Below are positions 18,481 through 28,246 of a stretch of 64,000 nucleotides of DNA, piece after piece. Under the pieces are notes generated by a model, which did not search any database, had not been told where the DNA came from, and saw only the letters and a program-made list of their open reading frames with translations. Within the stretch, counting starts at the first letter, position 1. Every line of letters starts with the position of its first letter. The stretch is from Paractinoplanes bogorensis (GTDB taxonomy: Bacteria; Actinomycetota; Actinomycetes; Mycobacteriales; Micromonosporaceae). The stretch lies in contig NZ_JAHKKG010000001.1 in NCBI RefSeq assembly GCF_018829635.1, positions 496,001 through 560,000 of the forward strand, given 5' to 3'. A program made the position numbers and the translations under genes.

Positions 18481-19706
18481 GCTGGGAAGAGGGCGAACGC
18501 GTCGAGGTCACGGTCGGTGCCCCGGCCCACGGCGGGCACTGCGTCGCGCGGATCGGGGACGAGCACGGCCAGGTCGTCTTCGTGCGGCACGCCCTGCCCG
18601 GCGAGCGGGTCACCGTCGAGATCACCGAGCTGCACAAGGGCTTTCTGCGGGGCGACGCGGTGGCGATCCACGAGCCGTCGCCCGACCGGGTCGAGCCGCC
18701 CTGCTCCTTCGCTCACCCGGGCGGGTGCGGGGGCTGCGATCTTCAGCACGCCTCCGGCGATGCGCAGCGACGGTGGAAGGGCGCCGTCGTCGAGGAGCAG
18801 CTGCGGCGTCTGGCCAAGCTTTCCCTTCCCGTACGGGTGGAAGCGCTCCCCGGTTCGCTGGAGGGCTGGCGCAGCCGGGTCCGGTACGCGGTGGACGCCG
18901 CCGGTCGGGCCGGGCTCCTCAAGCACCGGTCGCACGAAGTGGTCGCGATCGACCGCTGCCGGATCGCCCACCCGGCCATCCAGGAGCTCGACCTGCTGAA
19001 GCGGGAGTGGCCGGACGCCGACGCGCTGGAGGCGGTCGCGACCACCGGCGGCGACGTGACCGTCCTGGTCCGATCGCCGGGCACCGGCGGCCCGCTCCCG
19101 CCGGACGACCCGGCCGAGGCGGCGTCGCTCGGCGGGCGGGTACGACGGGAAGGCCCGGACCGGGTCACCGAGCGGGCGGCCGGTCGCGAGTGGTCGCTGC
19201 CGCCCGAGGGCTTCTGGCAGGTGCACCCGGCCGCGGCCGAGACCCTGGTGTCGGCCGTCGTCGAGATGCTGCGCCCGGCCGAGGGCGAGACCGCGTGGGA
19301 CCTGTACGGCGGGGCCGGCCTGTTCGCGGCCGCCCTGGCCGAGCACACCCACGCCCGGACGACTGTGGTCGAGGCGTCTCCGATCGGGGCCGCCGCGGCC
19401 CGGTCCAATGTGGCGGCCGAGGTCGTCGAAGCCCGGGTCGACGTCGCCCTCGCCCGTCGCCGGATCACCGGACCGGTCGACCTGGTCGTACTCGACCCGC
19501 CCCGGGCCGGCGCCGGGGCCAAGGTCGTGCGCTCGGTGGTGGCGGCCGGTCCGCGGGCGGTGGCCTATGTGGCCTGTGACCCGGCCGCGCTGGCCCGCGA
19601 CATCGCCACCTTCCGGGAACTGGGCTGGCGTCTGGTCACGTTGCGGGCGTTCGACTGCTTCCCGATGACGCAGCATGTGGAGTGCGTGGCGCTGCTCGAG
19701 CCCTGA
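18477..19706 (+). CDS. TRAM-domain SAM-dependent RNA methyltransferase (TrmA/RumA family)
   Basis: 409 residues: N-terminal TRAM RNA-binding domain (about 8-60), a Cys cluster (PCSFAHPGGCGGCDLQH) that may bind an Fe-S cluster, the methyltransferase core with DLYGGAGLFAAALA (SAM binding), DPPRAG, and the catalytic region YVACDPA plus the terminal HVECVALL. These enzymes make 5-methyluridine in tRNA or 23S rRNA. The ATG overlaps the permease stop by 4 nt (ATGA). RumA- and TrmA-like subfamilies cannot be separated by eye, so the modified RNA is left open. Confidence 0.92.
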   Translation: MSWEEGERVEVTVGAPAHGGHCVARIGDEHGQVVFVRHALPGERVTVEITELHKGFLRGDAVAIHEPSPDRVEPPCSFAHPGGCGGCDLQHASGDAQRRWKGAVVEEQLRRLAKLSLPVRVEALPGSLEGWRSRVRYAVDAAGRAGLLKHRSHEVVAIDRCRIAHPAIQELDLLKREWPDADALEAVATTGGDVTVLVRSPGTGGPLPPDDPAEAASLGGRVRREGPDRVTERAAGREWSLPPEGFWQVHPAAAETLVSAVVEMLRPAEGETAWDLYGGAGLFAAALAEHTHARTTVVEASPIGAAAARSNVAAEVVEARVDVALARRRITGPVDLVVLDPPRAGAGAKVVRSVVAAGPRAVAYVACDPAALARDIATFRELGWRLVTLRAFDCFPMTQHVECVALLEP

Positions 19707-19763
19707 CCCGGCACTGTGAAGTCGCTGAGAATTCACTGGTTTTATTAGCTTGTAGATCCATAG

Positions 19764-19793
19764 ACTCCGATCGTTTGCCCATTCGATCGGAGT
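19764..19793. promoter_or_regulatory. Inverted repeat at the carbonic anhydrase promoter
   Basis: ACTCCGATCG (19764-19773) and CGATCGGAGT (19784-19793) are perfect 10-bp arms around a 10-nt spacer. A TAGACT -10-like box (19761-19766) overlaps the left arm, and the right arm ends 6 nt before the start codon. It may be an operator, or fold in the mRNA and mask initiation. Confidence 0.55.
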
Positions 19794-19799
19794 ACTTGC

Positions 19800-20492
19800 A
19801 TGTCTCTCGGCCGTCGTGCCCTGCTCACCGCCGGCGCCACCGCGCTCGCGGCGACCGTCGTTCCCACGTCCGCCCGGGCCGCCACCGCGGCCGAGCCCGC
19901 TTCGCCGACCACGTACGCCGAGGCGATCCGCGAGCTGCAGCGGGGCAACCACCGCTTCGTGACCGGCCACACCCGGCACCCGCACCAGGGTGTCGCCGCG
20001 ATCCACCGGCTGGCCGCCGCCCAGGACCCGTTCACCGTCGTGCTCGGCTGCGCCGACTCCCGGACCCCGTCGGAGATCCTCTTCGACCAGGGCCTGGGCG
20101 ACATCTTCGACAACCGGGTGGCCGGCAACATCGTCGACGACCTGCTGCTGGGCAGCATCGAGTACGCGGTCGAGCACTTCGAGCCGCCGCTGCTGCTGGT
20201 GCTCGGCCACGAGCGGTGCGGCGCGATCTCGGCCACGGTCGACATTCTGCAGAACGGCGGCGAGGCCCCCGGGCACATCGCCGCCATCGTCGAGGCGCTG
20301 ACCCCGATCATCGAGCCGGTGCTGGACCAGCCCGGCGACCCGGTCGAGAACGGCGTGCTGGCCAACGTCCGGGCCCAGGTCGCGGCCCTGTCGGCGCAGA
20401 GCGAGATCGTGCGCGAGAAGGTCGCGGCGGGCAAGCTGCGGATCGCCGGTGGCCGTTACGACCTCGACACCGGACACTTCACGCTGGTGTAG
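19800..20492 (+). CDS. Beta-class carbonic anhydrase with Tat signal
   Basis: 230 residues. A twin-arginine signal (RRALLTAGATALAATVV, cleavage near ARA-A) targets it outside the membrane. The zinc site is complete: Cys84 and Asp86/Arg88 in GCADSR, His137 and Cys140 in GHERCGA. It interconverts CO2 and bicarbonate, here probably at the cell surface. The start has no ribosome site but lies right after a hairpin-forming inverted repeat. The gene converges on folD with a 14-nt overlap of 3' ends. Confidence 0.92.
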   Translation: MSLGRRALLTAGATALAATVVPTSARAATAAEPASPTTYAEAIRELQRGNHRFVTGHTRHPHQGVAAIHRLAAAQDPFTVVLGCADSRTPSEILFDQGLGDIFDNRVAGNIVDDLLLGSIEYAVEHFEPPLLLVLGHERCGAISATVDILQNGGEAPGHIAAIVEALTPIIEPVLDQPGDPVENGVLANVRAQVAALSAQSEIVREKVAAGKLRIAGGRYDLDTGHFTLV

Positions 20493-21345
20493 CGACCGCC
20501 TTCTCGGCGGCGGTGATCGCGTTGCGGAACAGCATGGCGACGGTCGTCGGGCCCACCCCGCCCACGCGCGGGGTGATGGCCCCGGCGACCTCGGCGCACT
20601 CCTCGGCCACGTCGGGCAGCAGGCGCTTGCCCTCGTAGCGGACGCCGGCGCCGATCACGGTCGCGCCCGGCCGGACGTGCTCGGGCTGGATGATGCCGGG
20701 CACGCCGGCCGCGGCGATCAGGATCTCGGCCCGCTGGGTGTAGCGCGCCCAGTCGGATACCCCGGTGTGCACCACGGTGACCGCGGCGTTGGCGGTCGGC
20801 CGCTTCTGGGCCAGCAGCATGGCCAGCGGGCGGCCCAGGGTGGCGCCCCGGCCGAGGATGACGACCTCGCGCCCGGCCACCGGGATCTCGTGGTGGGCCA
20901 GGAGCGCCTCGATGCCGGCCGGGGTGCAGGGCAGCGGGCCGGGCAGACCGACGGCGAGCCGGCCCATGTTGAGCGGGTGCATGCCGTCGACGTCCTTGTC
21001 GGGGTCGAGCGTCATCAGCGCCGCGTCGTAGTCGAGGTGGGCCGGGATCGGGTATTGGATCAGCACCCCGTGCACGCTGCGGTCGGCGTTGAGCTCGGCG
21101 ATCACCCCGAGCAGCTGATCCTGGGTGATGTCGCCGGACAGGTGCCGATGGGGCGAGTCGAAGCCGAGCTCGGCCGCCTGCCGCTGCTTGATGCGGATGT
21201 AGCCGGCGCTGGCGTCGTCGTCGCCGACGAGCACGGTGGCCAGGCTGGGCGTGATGCCCTGGGCCGTGAGCTTGGCCGCACGCTCGGAGACGTCGGCCAG
21301 GACGGCCTCGGCGACGGGCTTGCCGGGCAGAAGACGAGCGGACAT
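20479..21345 (-). CDS. folD: Methylenetetrahydrofolate dehydrogenase/cyclohydrolase
   Basis: 288 residues. The substrate region has [13 protein letters not shown] with the catalytic Lys, GVLIQYPIP and [10 protein letters not shown]; the cofactor domain contains [14 protein letters not shown], and [14 protein letters not shown] near the end. FolD oxidises 5,10-methylene-THF with NADP+ and hydrolyses the product to 10-formyl-THF, supplying one-carbon units. ATG 21345 is chosen because family members start near [12 protein letters not shown]. The 3' end overlaps the carbonic anhydrase gene on the other strand. Confidence 0.95.
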   Translation of the reverse strand: MSARLLPGKPVAEAVLADVSERAAKLTAQGITPSLATVLVGDDDASAGYIRIKQRQAAELGFDSPHRHLSGDITQDQLLGVIAELNADRSVHGVLIQYPIPAHLDYDAALMTLDPDKDVDGMHPLNMGRLAVGLPGPLPCTPAGIEALLAHHEIPVAGREVVILGRGATLGRPLAMLLAQKRPTANAAVTVVHTGVSDWARYTQRAEILIAAAGVPGIIQPEHVRPGATVIGAGVRYEGKRLLPDVAEECAEVAGAITPRVGGVGPTTVAMLFRNAITAAEKAVATPA

Positions 21346-21498
21346 GCGACCAAGGATGCCCGATGCCGGTTTGTCCGCCACGACCGGGTTGTTACTGTGC
21401 GGTACGTCACGTGCCGCCGCAGGTCACGGGGAAGTTTCGGTTTTGTGGAGGACCTCGGGAGGGCCCAACGGCCGGGATGCGTCGTGGCCGCGCGCCGA

Positions 21499-21504
21499 TA
21501 GACT
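21499..21504 (+). promoter_or_regulatory. -10 element for leaderless dxs
   Basis: TAGACT lies 8 nt before the dxs ATG at 21513, so transcription should begin at or beside the A of the start codon. No ribosome site is present upstream of dxs, which supports a leaderless mRNA. Confidence 0.55.
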
Positions 21505-21512
21505 TCGGTCTC

Positions 21513-23447
21513 ATGAGTGACCTCCCCGCCCCTGACAGCATCCTGGCCGGCATCACCGGTCCCGGTGACCTCAAGCGGCTCGACAACGAGCAGCTGACCG
21601 TTCTGGCGGCGGAGATCCGCGACTTCCTGGTGGCCAAGGTGTCGCGCACCGGTGGTCACCTCGGGCCCAACCTCGGCGTCGTCGAGACCACGCTGGCCCT
21701 GCACCGGGTGTTCGACTCGCCCCGCGACCGGGTGCTCTTCGACACCGGCCACCAGGCCTACGTACACAAGATCGTCACCGGCCGGCAGGACGGCTTCGAC
21801 CTGCTCCGCCAGCGCGGCGGGCTGACCGGCTACCCGAGCCGGGCCGAGAGCGAGCACGACTTCATCGAGAACTCGCACGCCTCGACCGCGCTGTCCTACG
21901 CCGACGGCATGTCCAAGGCGTTCGCCCTGCGCGGCGAAGACCGGCACGTGGTGGCGGTGGTCGGCGACGGCGCGCTCACCGGTGGCATGTGCTGGGAGGC
22001 GCTCAACAACATCGCCGCCGCGAAGAACCGCCTGGTCATCGTGGTCAACGACAACGGCCGGTCGTACGCGCCGACCATCGGCGGCCTGGCCGACCACCTC
22101 TCCACGCTGCGCCTCAACCCGGGCTACGAAAAGGTGCTCGACCTGGTCAAGGACGCACTGGGCTCGACCCCGGTGGTCGGCAAGCCGGTCTACGAGGTGC
22201 TGCACGCGGTCAAGCGCGGCATCAAGGACGCGGTCAGCCCGCAGCCCATGTTCGAAGACCTGGGCATCAAATACCTCGGCCCGGTCGACGGTCACGACGT
22301 GCAGGCCATGGAGTCGGCGCTGCGCCGGGCCAAGGGCTTCAACGCGCCGGTCATCGTGCACGCGGTCACCCGCAAGGGCTACGGCTACCGCCCGGCCGAG
22401 CAGGACGAGGCCGACTGCCTGCACGGCCCGGGCGGTGCGTTCGACGCCGAGACCGGCAAGCTGCTGGCCCCGGCCAAGCTGAAGTGGACCAACGTCTTCG
22501 CCGACGAGCTGGTCAAGATCGCCGACGAGCGTCCCGACGTGGTCGGCATCACGGCCGCCATGGCCGAGCCGACCGGCATCGCCGCGCTGGCCAAGAAGTA
22601 CCCCGAGCGGGCGTACGACGTCGGCATCGCCGAGCAGCACGCGGTGACCAGCGCGGCCGGCCTCGCGATGGGCGGCCTGCACCCGGTCGTCGCCGTCTAC
22701 GCGACCTTCCTCAACCGTGCCTTCGACCAGGTGCTGCTCGACGTGGCGATGCACGAACTGCCGGTCACCATCGTGCTCGACCGGGCCGGCATCACCGGTC
22801 CCGACGGCCCGAGCCACTACGGCATCTGGGACATGAGCGTCTTCGGCGTCGTGCCCGGCCTGCGCATCGCCGCCCCGCGCGACGAGGCGACGCTGCGTGC
22901 GGAGCTGCGCGAGGCGATCGCGGTCGACGACGGCCCGACGATCGTGCGCTTCCCGACCGGCGCCGTGCCGGCCGCGCTGCCCGCCGTGCGCCGGGTCGGC
23001 CAGGTCGACATCCTGCGTGAGGACGACAGCAAGGACGTGCTGCTGGTCGCGGTCGGCTCGTTCGCCGGGCTCGGCCTCGAGGTGGCCGAGCGCCTGGCCG
23101 GGCAGGGCTTCGGGGTCACCGTGGCCGACCCGCGCTGGGTGCGCCCGGTGCCGATCGAGCTGAGCGGCCTGGCCGGTCAGCACCGCCTGGTGGTCACGAT
23201 CGAGGACGGCGTGCGCGCCGGCGGCGTCGGCGACGCGGTGGCCAGCTCGCTGCGCGACGCGGGCGTCGACGTGCCGCTGCGCGACTTCGGTGTGCCGGCC
23301 GGGTTCCACCCGCACGGCTCGCGGGCCGAGATCCTGGCCTCGCTCGGACTGACCGCGCAGGAGATCGCGCGCGACGTCACCGAGTGGGTCTCGAAGCTGG
23401 CCGAGCAGCCCGAAGGCGTGGAGTCGAACGCGCAAAATCGGCGATAG
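21513..23447 (+). CDS. dxs: 1-deoxy-D-xylulose-5-phosphate synthase
   Basis: 644 residues. The TPP/Mg motif [16 protein letters not shown], the pocket [12 protein letters not shown] and [14 protein letters not shown], and the transketolase-type C-terminal part ([29 protein letters not shown]) are all present. DXS condenses pyruvate and glyceraldehyde 3-phosphate, the first step of the MEP route to isoprenoids. ATG 21513 gives the family length; the longer frame would read through a promoter region. It is divergent from folD. Confidence 0.96.
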   Translation: MSDLPAPDSILAGITGPGDLKRLDNEQLTVLAAEIRDFLVAKVSRTGGHLGPNLGVVETTLALHRVFDSPRDRVLFDTGHQAYVHKIVTGRQDGFDLLRQRGGLTGYPSRAESEHDFIENSHASTALSYADGMSKAFALRGEDRHVVAVVGDGALTGGMCWEALNNIAAAKNRLVIVVNDNGRSYAPTIGGLADHLSTLRLNPGYEKVLDLVKDALGSTPVVGKPVYEVLHAVKRGIKDAVSPQPMFEDLGIKYLGPVDGHDVQAMESALRRAKGFNAPVIVHAVTRKGYGYRPAEQDEADCLHGPGGAFDAETGKLLAPAKLKWTNVFADELVKIADERPDVVGITAAMAEPTGIAALAKKYPERAYDVGIAEQHAVTSAAGLAMGGLHPVVAVYATFLNRAFDQVLLDVAMHELPVTIVLDRAGITGPDGPSHYGIWDMSVFGVVPGLRIAAPRDEATLRAELREAIAVDDGPTIVRFPTGAVPAALPAVRRVGQVDILREDDSKDVLLVAVGSFAGLGLEVAERLAGQGFGVTVADPRWVRPVPIELSGLAGQHRLVVTIEDGVRAGGVGDAVASSLRDAGVDVPLRDFGVPAGFHPHGSRAEILASLGLTAQEIARDVTEWVSKLAEQPEGVESNAQNRR

Positions 23448-23504
23448 GCCCGCAAGCCGGGCGCGGCCTGGGCGATCCCGTTATCTGCTCGTTATTTTTG
23501 GAGC

Positions 23505-24821
23505 ATGACGGTTCAGGGCAACACGGTGATCATCGATCTGGGTCTGGAGCGGGGTGAACCCGATTCGTACGATTCGCCGCAACGCTCGACGTATCCGGGG
23601 TGGTTCCCGGCCGCCGTCCTGGCCGTCCTCGTCCTGCTCACCGCCGGCGCCTCGGCCGCGCCCGGCAAGCCGCCGTTCACCGAGGTGTTCGGCCTCGAGA
23701 TCGGCACGGCCGACGCGTACGCGCTGACCGAGGACGGCCAGTTGCTGGCCCAGACCGGCGGCATGCTCAGCGCGTACGAACTGAGCGACGGCGAGACGCA
23801 GTGGGAGAACGGGGAGACCAAGCCCGCGTTCCGGCTGCGTCTCGGCTCCGGCCTGATCCTGATGCGGCCGTGGACGATCGGATCGCGCGACCCGGGCACC
23901 TCGGCGGTCTCGATCGCGACCGGCGCCTCCCAGTGGAGCCTGTCCGGCAACGTGGTCACCCTGGCCGGCTCGCCCACCCTGCTGTCGGTCTCGCAGGTCC
24001 GGGGTTCCGGCGGTTCCGGTGGATCGGGGCGGCGGGTGCAAGGGCCGATCGACGCGATCGACCCGCAGACCGGGCGCACCCTGTGGACCGTGAACGTGCC
24101 GTCCAGCGCCGCGCTGGCCGCGCTGCCCGGACCGGGTGACTCCGGCACCCGGATGTTGCTCGTGCACGACGACCGCACGATGGCCGTGCACGACCTGGTG
24201 ACCGGCGAGCTGCTGGCCTCGGCCTCGGTGCCGCCCGCCGACTACGACCCGGCCAATCCGGTCGTGGTGAACGGGACGATCATCCTGCGGCACCCGGGCC
24301 GGCCGGGCATGGAGTTCTCCGCCTACGACCCGGTGACGCTGCGCAACGTGTGGTCGCAGCCGGCCGACGGGGCGTACAAAGTCCAGCCCTGCGGTTTCCT
24401 GGCCTGCATGACCGGGCCGATGGGGATGCGCGCGATCGAGCCGTCGACCGGCGACGTGGTCTGGAACCAGCGCGGCTGGCGGGGGATCCAGCAGTACGGG
24501 ACGCAGTACGTGGCGTACGGCTCGGCCGAGAACACCCTGCCCCTCGGACTGATCGACCCCGACACCGGCGAGTTCCAGGTCGACCTCACCGGATGGCGCC
24601 CGGTCAACGGAACGGCCACCGAAGACCACCTGCTGGTCACGAGGCCGGTGGAACCCGGAGGCCGTACGATGGTCGCCGTCGCCCAGCCGGGCGTGCGCGA
24701 ACCACGGCTGCTGGGCACCCTGCCCGCCGGCACGGGCGACTGCCAGGCCGCGTCCGAGCGCCTGGTGTGCCGCTCGATGCAAGGCCGGCTCGTCGTGTGG
24801 GCGTACGGAGGGAAGGGGTAG
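23505..24821 (+). CDS. Membrane-anchored PQQ-like beta-propeller protein, paralogue 1
   Basis: 438 residues. A short cytoplasmic head carries a VIIDLGLE motif, followed by one membrane helix (about 34-54) and an external domain of repeating beta-strand blades (patterns such as G-x-T-LWTVN and DVVWNQRGW) like PQQ-binding-type propellers. The C-terminus has a Cys pair and a final GRLVVWAYG. Two neighbouring genes share this plan, so this is a tandem family. No enzyme motif is visible; PQQ-like propellers usually bind proteins or ligands. Ribosome site GGAG precedes ATG 23505. Confidence 0.75.
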   Translation: MTVQGNTVIIDLGLERGEPDSYDSPQRSTYPGWFPAAVLAVLVLLTAGASAAPGKPPFTEVFGLEIGTADAYALTEDGQLLAQTGGMLSAYELSDGETQWENGETKPAFRLRLGSGLILMRPWTIGSRDPGTSAVSIATGASQWSLSGNVVTLAGSPTLLSVSQVRGSGGSGGSGRRVQGPIDAIDPQTGRTLWTVNVPSSAALAALPGPGDSGTRMLLVHDDRTMAVHDLVTGELLASASVPPADYDPANPVVVNGTIILRHPGRPGMEFSAYDPVTLRNVWSQPADGAYKVQPCGFLACMTGPMGMRAIEPSTGDVVWNQRGWRGIQQYGTQYVAYGSAENTLPLGLIDPDTGEFQVDLTGWRPVNGTATEDHLLVTRPVEPGGRTMVAVAQPGVREPRLLGTLPAGTGDCQAASERLVCRSMQGRLVVWAYGGKG

Positions 24822-24824
24822 ATC

Positions 24825-26186
24825 TTGGCGGTCATCGAGCTGGACCTGACCGCCCAGCCCGAGCCGGCACTCAGCTCCCCGCCGCCCGCCCACCGCTACC
24901 GGCTCCCCGGCCTGCTGGTCATCCTGGTGCTGGTGTTCGCCGCCGGTGGCGCGGTGCCGGTCGTGCCGGTGCTCTGGCGCTATCTCGGCGCCGTGCCCGC
25001 CCCGGGTGGTCCGGAGACGCCCTTCCAGCTCACCGGCGGCCGGGTCTACACGGTGGCGCTCTCCGGTCCGGATCGGGTCACCACGGCCTGGGATCTGACC
25101 GGCGGACCGCGCCGGCTGTGGACCGCGCGTTTCCCGGCCCGCGTCACCGGCCCCGACGAGGTCAGCTGGAGCGGGGTGGACGCCGAGCAGGCCGGTGACG
25201 TCGTGCTCTTCACCGACGGCGCCGACACCACCGTCGTCGACGCGCGGACCGGCAAGACCCGGTGGACGTCGCCGGTGCCGGTCACGGCCCTGCCCGGCGG
25301 GCGCATCGGCGTCACCCAGGAGCACGACTTCCGCGCCGGCACCGTCTATGACCAGGCGTCGGGCGAGCCGGGCCGGCTCTACTTCTCGTCCACCGGCGAA
25401 CCGCACACCGAACCGCCGGTGGTCACCATGCTGCACGGGCTCGACCTGGCCACCGGGCGGACGGTCTGGACGTCGACCTTCGCCGGGGCGGTGAACGTAG
25501 CAGTGGCCCCGGGCGACGACCCGGCCGTGCTGGTGCTCTCGTCGAACCGGCTGCAACGCCTCGACGGCGACAGCGGCGACGCCGTCCGCGCCGTGCCGCT
25601 GCCCCGGGTCGGCGGCACCACGCCGTCGACCGGCGAGCTGGTCGACGGCGTGATGATGGTCTATTACGGCGACGAGGGCACGGTCACCGAAGAGGTCGCG
25701 TTCACCACCGAGGCCCTCGACCGGCAGTGGTCGCGCCCGGTGCCCGAGATGACGGCCGACCCGGCCAACTGCACCGGCATGCACTGCTCGGGCGGCCGGC
25801 AGGCCCTCGACGTGCTCGATCCGGGGTCGGGGCAGCCGCGGTGGCGGGCGCCGGACGACGTCGACCTGGCCAAGTACGGCGGATACGTGGTCGAGGTCGG
25901 CATCGAGTCGGGGATGCCGGTGCGCCTGGTCGACGCGGCCACCGGCGAGACCCGGGTCGACCTGGCCGGCTGGCGGGCCGAGGTGGTCGGAGAGTCCGGG
26001 CTGCCGATCGTGCTGCGCCGCAGCCTGGACGCCGGGGCGAGCGCGTTCGGTGTGGTGGTGGCGGACAAGGACGCCATCCAGCCCCTCGGGGTCACCGGCG
26101 GACCGGTCAGCGACTGCACCTCGGACGCACACTACGTCGTCTGCCGCACCGAGGGCCGCCTGCGAATCTGGGCCTATCGAGCCTGA
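24825..26186 (+). CDS. Membrane-anchored PQQ-like beta-propeller protein, paralogue 2
   Basis: 453 residues with the same plan as its neighbours: VIELDL head motif, one membrane helix (about 28-51), then propeller blades with TTVVDARTGKTRWTSPV and LDLATGRTVWTSTF. It ends GRLRIWAYRA after a conserved Cys pair. Start TTG 24825 is preceded by GGAGGGAAGGGG (24807-24818) and lies 3 nt after the previous stop, so cotranslation is likely. Extracellular exposure is inferred from the positive N-terminal side before the helix. No function can be given. Confidence 0.75.
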   Translation: MAVIELDLTAQPEPALSSPPPAHRYRLPGLLVILVLVFAAGGAVPVVPVLWRYLGAVPAPGGPETPFQLTGGRVYTVALSGPDRVTTAWDLTGGPRRLWTARFPARVTGPDEVSWSGVDAEQAGDVVLFTDGADTTVVDARTGKTRWTSPVPVTALPGGRIGVTQEHDFRAGTVYDQASGEPGRLYFSSTGEPHTEPPVVTMLHGLDLATGRTVWTSTFAGAVNVAVAPGDDPAVLVLSSNRLQRLDGDSGDAVRAVPLPRVGGTTPSTGELVDGVMMVYYGDEGTVTEEVAFTTEALDRQWSRPVPEMTADPANCTGMHCSGGRQALDVLDPGSGQPRWRAPDDVDLAKYGGYVVEVGIESGMPVRLVDAATGETRVDLAGWRAEVVGESGLPIVLRRSLDAGASAFGVVVADKDAIQPLGVTGGPVSDCTSDAHYVVCRTEGRLRIWAYRA

Positions 26187-26220
26187 GTGACGCGGCGCAC
26201 ACTGAGGGTGGGGGTGCGCC

Positions 26221-27504
26221 GTGTCGAACACCGTGATCGAGCTCGGCGAGGTGCCCCGCGAGGCACCCGCCGCCGTCGAGGTGGACCGGCTGGTGCCGCG
26301 CCGGGCGCTCCTGACACTGCTGTCGATCGTGCTGCTGGCCGCGGTCGCCGCTGCGGCCCCGGTGCCCGCCCTGAGCCGGCCCACGATCGTGCCGGCCCGG
26401 CTCGGCGACACCATGTTCCTCGACGGCGATCGGATGATGCTGGTCGGCGGCTCGACCTCGCAGGCGTCCCAGGTGAGCCGGCGCGCCGTGACCGCGTACG
26501 CCCTGCCGGACGCGCACCTGCTCAGCCGCACCACGGTGACCGTGTCGGGCGGCATCAACCAGGTGCTGCTGGCCGCGGACACGGTCGTGGTGTCGTACCA
26601 GATCGACGCCAGCGGCACGTGGGCCACGGTGGCGGTCGCCGAGGGCACCGAGACCACCCGCTGGCGGCGGACGGCCCGGCTGATCGCCGTCTCGGTGCCC
26701 GACGCGCTGGTGCTGCTGGGCAGCGACGAGGCGGTGACCGCGGTCGACCTGCGCAGCGGGACGGTCCGGTGGACGCTGGCCCGCCCGTCCGACGGCTTCA
26801 TCGCCGAATCGGGCTGGGCCGGTGACTATCCGCGCTGGCTGGTGCTCTTCACCGACTCGGGGCGGATGGAGAGCCACGATCCCCGTACGGGCGAACTCCT
26901 CGCCACCCGCACGTTGCCGCCCCGGGCGGGCCGGGCCAACGGGCTGGTCGGGCCGGTCGACGACGTCGTGATGGCCGGCGACGGCACACCCGGGCTCACT
27001 GCCTACCGGCTGCCCGGCCTGGCCCCGATGTGGCACACCGGCGCCGACCTGTCCCGCAGCTGGATGCAGGCCGCCTGCGGACGCCTGATCTGCATGTTCC
27101 GCCAGCAGAGCGGGCTCACCGCGATCGACGCCGAGAGCGGGCGGGAGCTGTGGGACGACCCGTCCTGGGCGTACGCCGAACCCGCGGGCGCCTACCTGCT
27201 GGCCACCCGCACCGACCGCGACATCGAGGACCCCGGCCTGTGGGTGCTCGACCCGGCCACCGGGACGCCGCTGGGCGACTTCGGGCGGTGGGAGTACCTC
27301 GCGCCGGCCGGGGCCGGGCGCTTCTACGCCAAGCTCGACGTCCGCGGGACGTACCTGGTGCATTTCGGGGTGCTCGACCCGGCCCGGCGGACGGTGCGCA
27401 TCATCGGCACGGCCGACGACGTGTCGAACAGCTGCCAGGTCGCGGCCGGACTGCTGATCTGCCGGCTCGTCGACGCCTCGGTCGCGATGTGGCCCCTTCG
27501 GTAG
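26221..27504 (+). CDS. Membrane-anchored PQQ-like beta-propeller protein, paralogue 3
   Basis: 427 residues. VIELGEV head motif, one membrane helix (about 35-55), then blades including VDLRSGTVRWTLAR, DPRTGELLATR and DAESGRELWDD. The C-terminus keeps the Cys pair and CR element but diverges to VAMWPLR. GTG 26221 follows a G-rich ribosome site. It directly precedes a response regulator gene, so the three propeller genes and the two-component system may form one transcription unit or signalling module. Confidence 0.75.
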   Translation: MSNTVIELGEVPREAPAAVEVDRLVPRRALLTLLSIVLLAAVAAAAPVPALSRPTIVPARLGDTMFLDGDRMMLVGGSTSQASQVSRRAVTAYALPDAHLLSRTTVTVSGGINQVLLAADTVVVSYQIDASGTWATVAVAEGTETTRWRRTARLIAVSVPDALVLLGSDEAVTAVDLRSGTVRWTLARPSDGFIAESGWAGDYPRWLVLFTDSGRMESHDPRTGELLATRTLPPRAGRANGLVGPVDDVVMAGDGTPGLTAYRLPGLAPMWHTGADLSRSWMQAACGRLICMFRQQSGLTAIDAESGRELWDDPSWAYAEPAGAYLLATRTDRDIEDPGLWVLDPATGTPLGDFGRWEYLAPAGAGRFYAKLDVRGTYLVHFGVLDPARRTVRIIGTADDVSNSCQVAAGLLICRLVDASVAMWPLR

Positions 27505-27571
27505 CCTTCTCTTACAGCCTCTTCACACCCGGTCGGCGAGGCTGGGCCCGGTGGTTCCCTGGAGGTCTGCG

Positions 27572-28246
27572 GTGCGTGTACTGGTAGTGGAAGACGAGCG
27601 GAACCTCTGCGACGCGATCGCCCGGGGACTGCGGCGCAAGGGCATGGCGGTCGACACCGCGTACGACGGGCTCGAGGGCCACGAGATGGCCTATGTGACC
27701 CGCTACGACGTCGTGATCCTCGACCGCGACCTGCCCGGCATGCACGGCGACGAGATCTGCGCGGCCCTGGTCGAGTCGGGGGCGCTGACCCGGGTGCTCA
27801 TGCTGACCGCCAGCAGCGCGGTGGCCGACCGGGTCGAGGGCCTGCAGCTCGGCGCCGACGACTACCTGGCCAAGCCGTTCGCCTTCGAAGAGCTGGTGGC
27901 CCGGGTGCAGGCGCTGGGCCGGCGAGCCACTCCGGCCGCCCCGCCCGTGCTCACCGTGGGCAACCTGGTGCTCGACCAGACCCGCCGGGTGGTGACCCGC
28001 GGCGGCACCCCGATCGAGCTGACCAACAAGGAGTTCGGCGTGCTCGAAGAGCTGCTCAAGGCGCGCGGCGGGGTGGTGTCGAGCGAGGAACTGCTGGAAC
28101 GGGTGTGGGACGCCAACACCGATCCGTTCACCACGACCGTACGGGTGACGGTGATGACCCTGCGGAAAAAGGTCGGGGATCCGCCGCTGATCGAGACCGT
28201 GGTCGGCGCGGGCTATCGCGTGCCCGAGCCGGTCGTCCTCTCATGA
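27572..28246 (+). CDS. OmpR/PhoB-family response regulator
   Basis: 224 residues. Receiver domain 1-115 with acidic pocket EDE near residue 8, phospho-acceptor Asp51 in LDRDLPG, Thr in MLTAS, and Lys in LAKPFAFEE. The winged-helix DNA-binding domain follows (about 128-222: ELTNKEFGVLEELL, TVRVTVMTLRKKVG). GTG 27572 is preceded by GGAGG. Its stop overlaps the histidine kinase start by 4 nt, the classic two-component layout. Targets are unknown; the upstream propeller genes are candidates. Confidence 0.94.
   Translation: MRVLVVEDERNLCDAIARGLRRKGMAVDTAYDGLEGHEMAYVTRYDVVILDRDLPGMHGDEICAALVESGALTRVLMLTASSAVADRVEGLQLGADDYLAKPFAFEELVARVQALGRRATPAAPPVLTVGNLVLDQTRRVVTRGGTPIELTNKEFGVLEELLKARGGVVSSEELLERVWDANTDPFTTTVRVTVMTLRKKVGDPPLIETVVGAGYRVPEPVVLS

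Noticed and set aside
18147..20477. 776-codon minus-strand frame over the methyltransferase and carbonic anhydrase genes
   Set aside because: Shadow of two well-identified plus-strand genes; no motif or plausible start.
21102..23435. 777-codon minus-strand frame opposite dxs
   Set aside because: Antisense shadow of dxs.
23481..26801. 1106-codon open frame on the minus strand opposite the propeller genes
   Set aside because: Long antisense frames are expected in high-GC codon-biased DNA; its composition (Arg, Gly, His, Asp runs) is not protein-like, and the plus-strand genes are clearly real.
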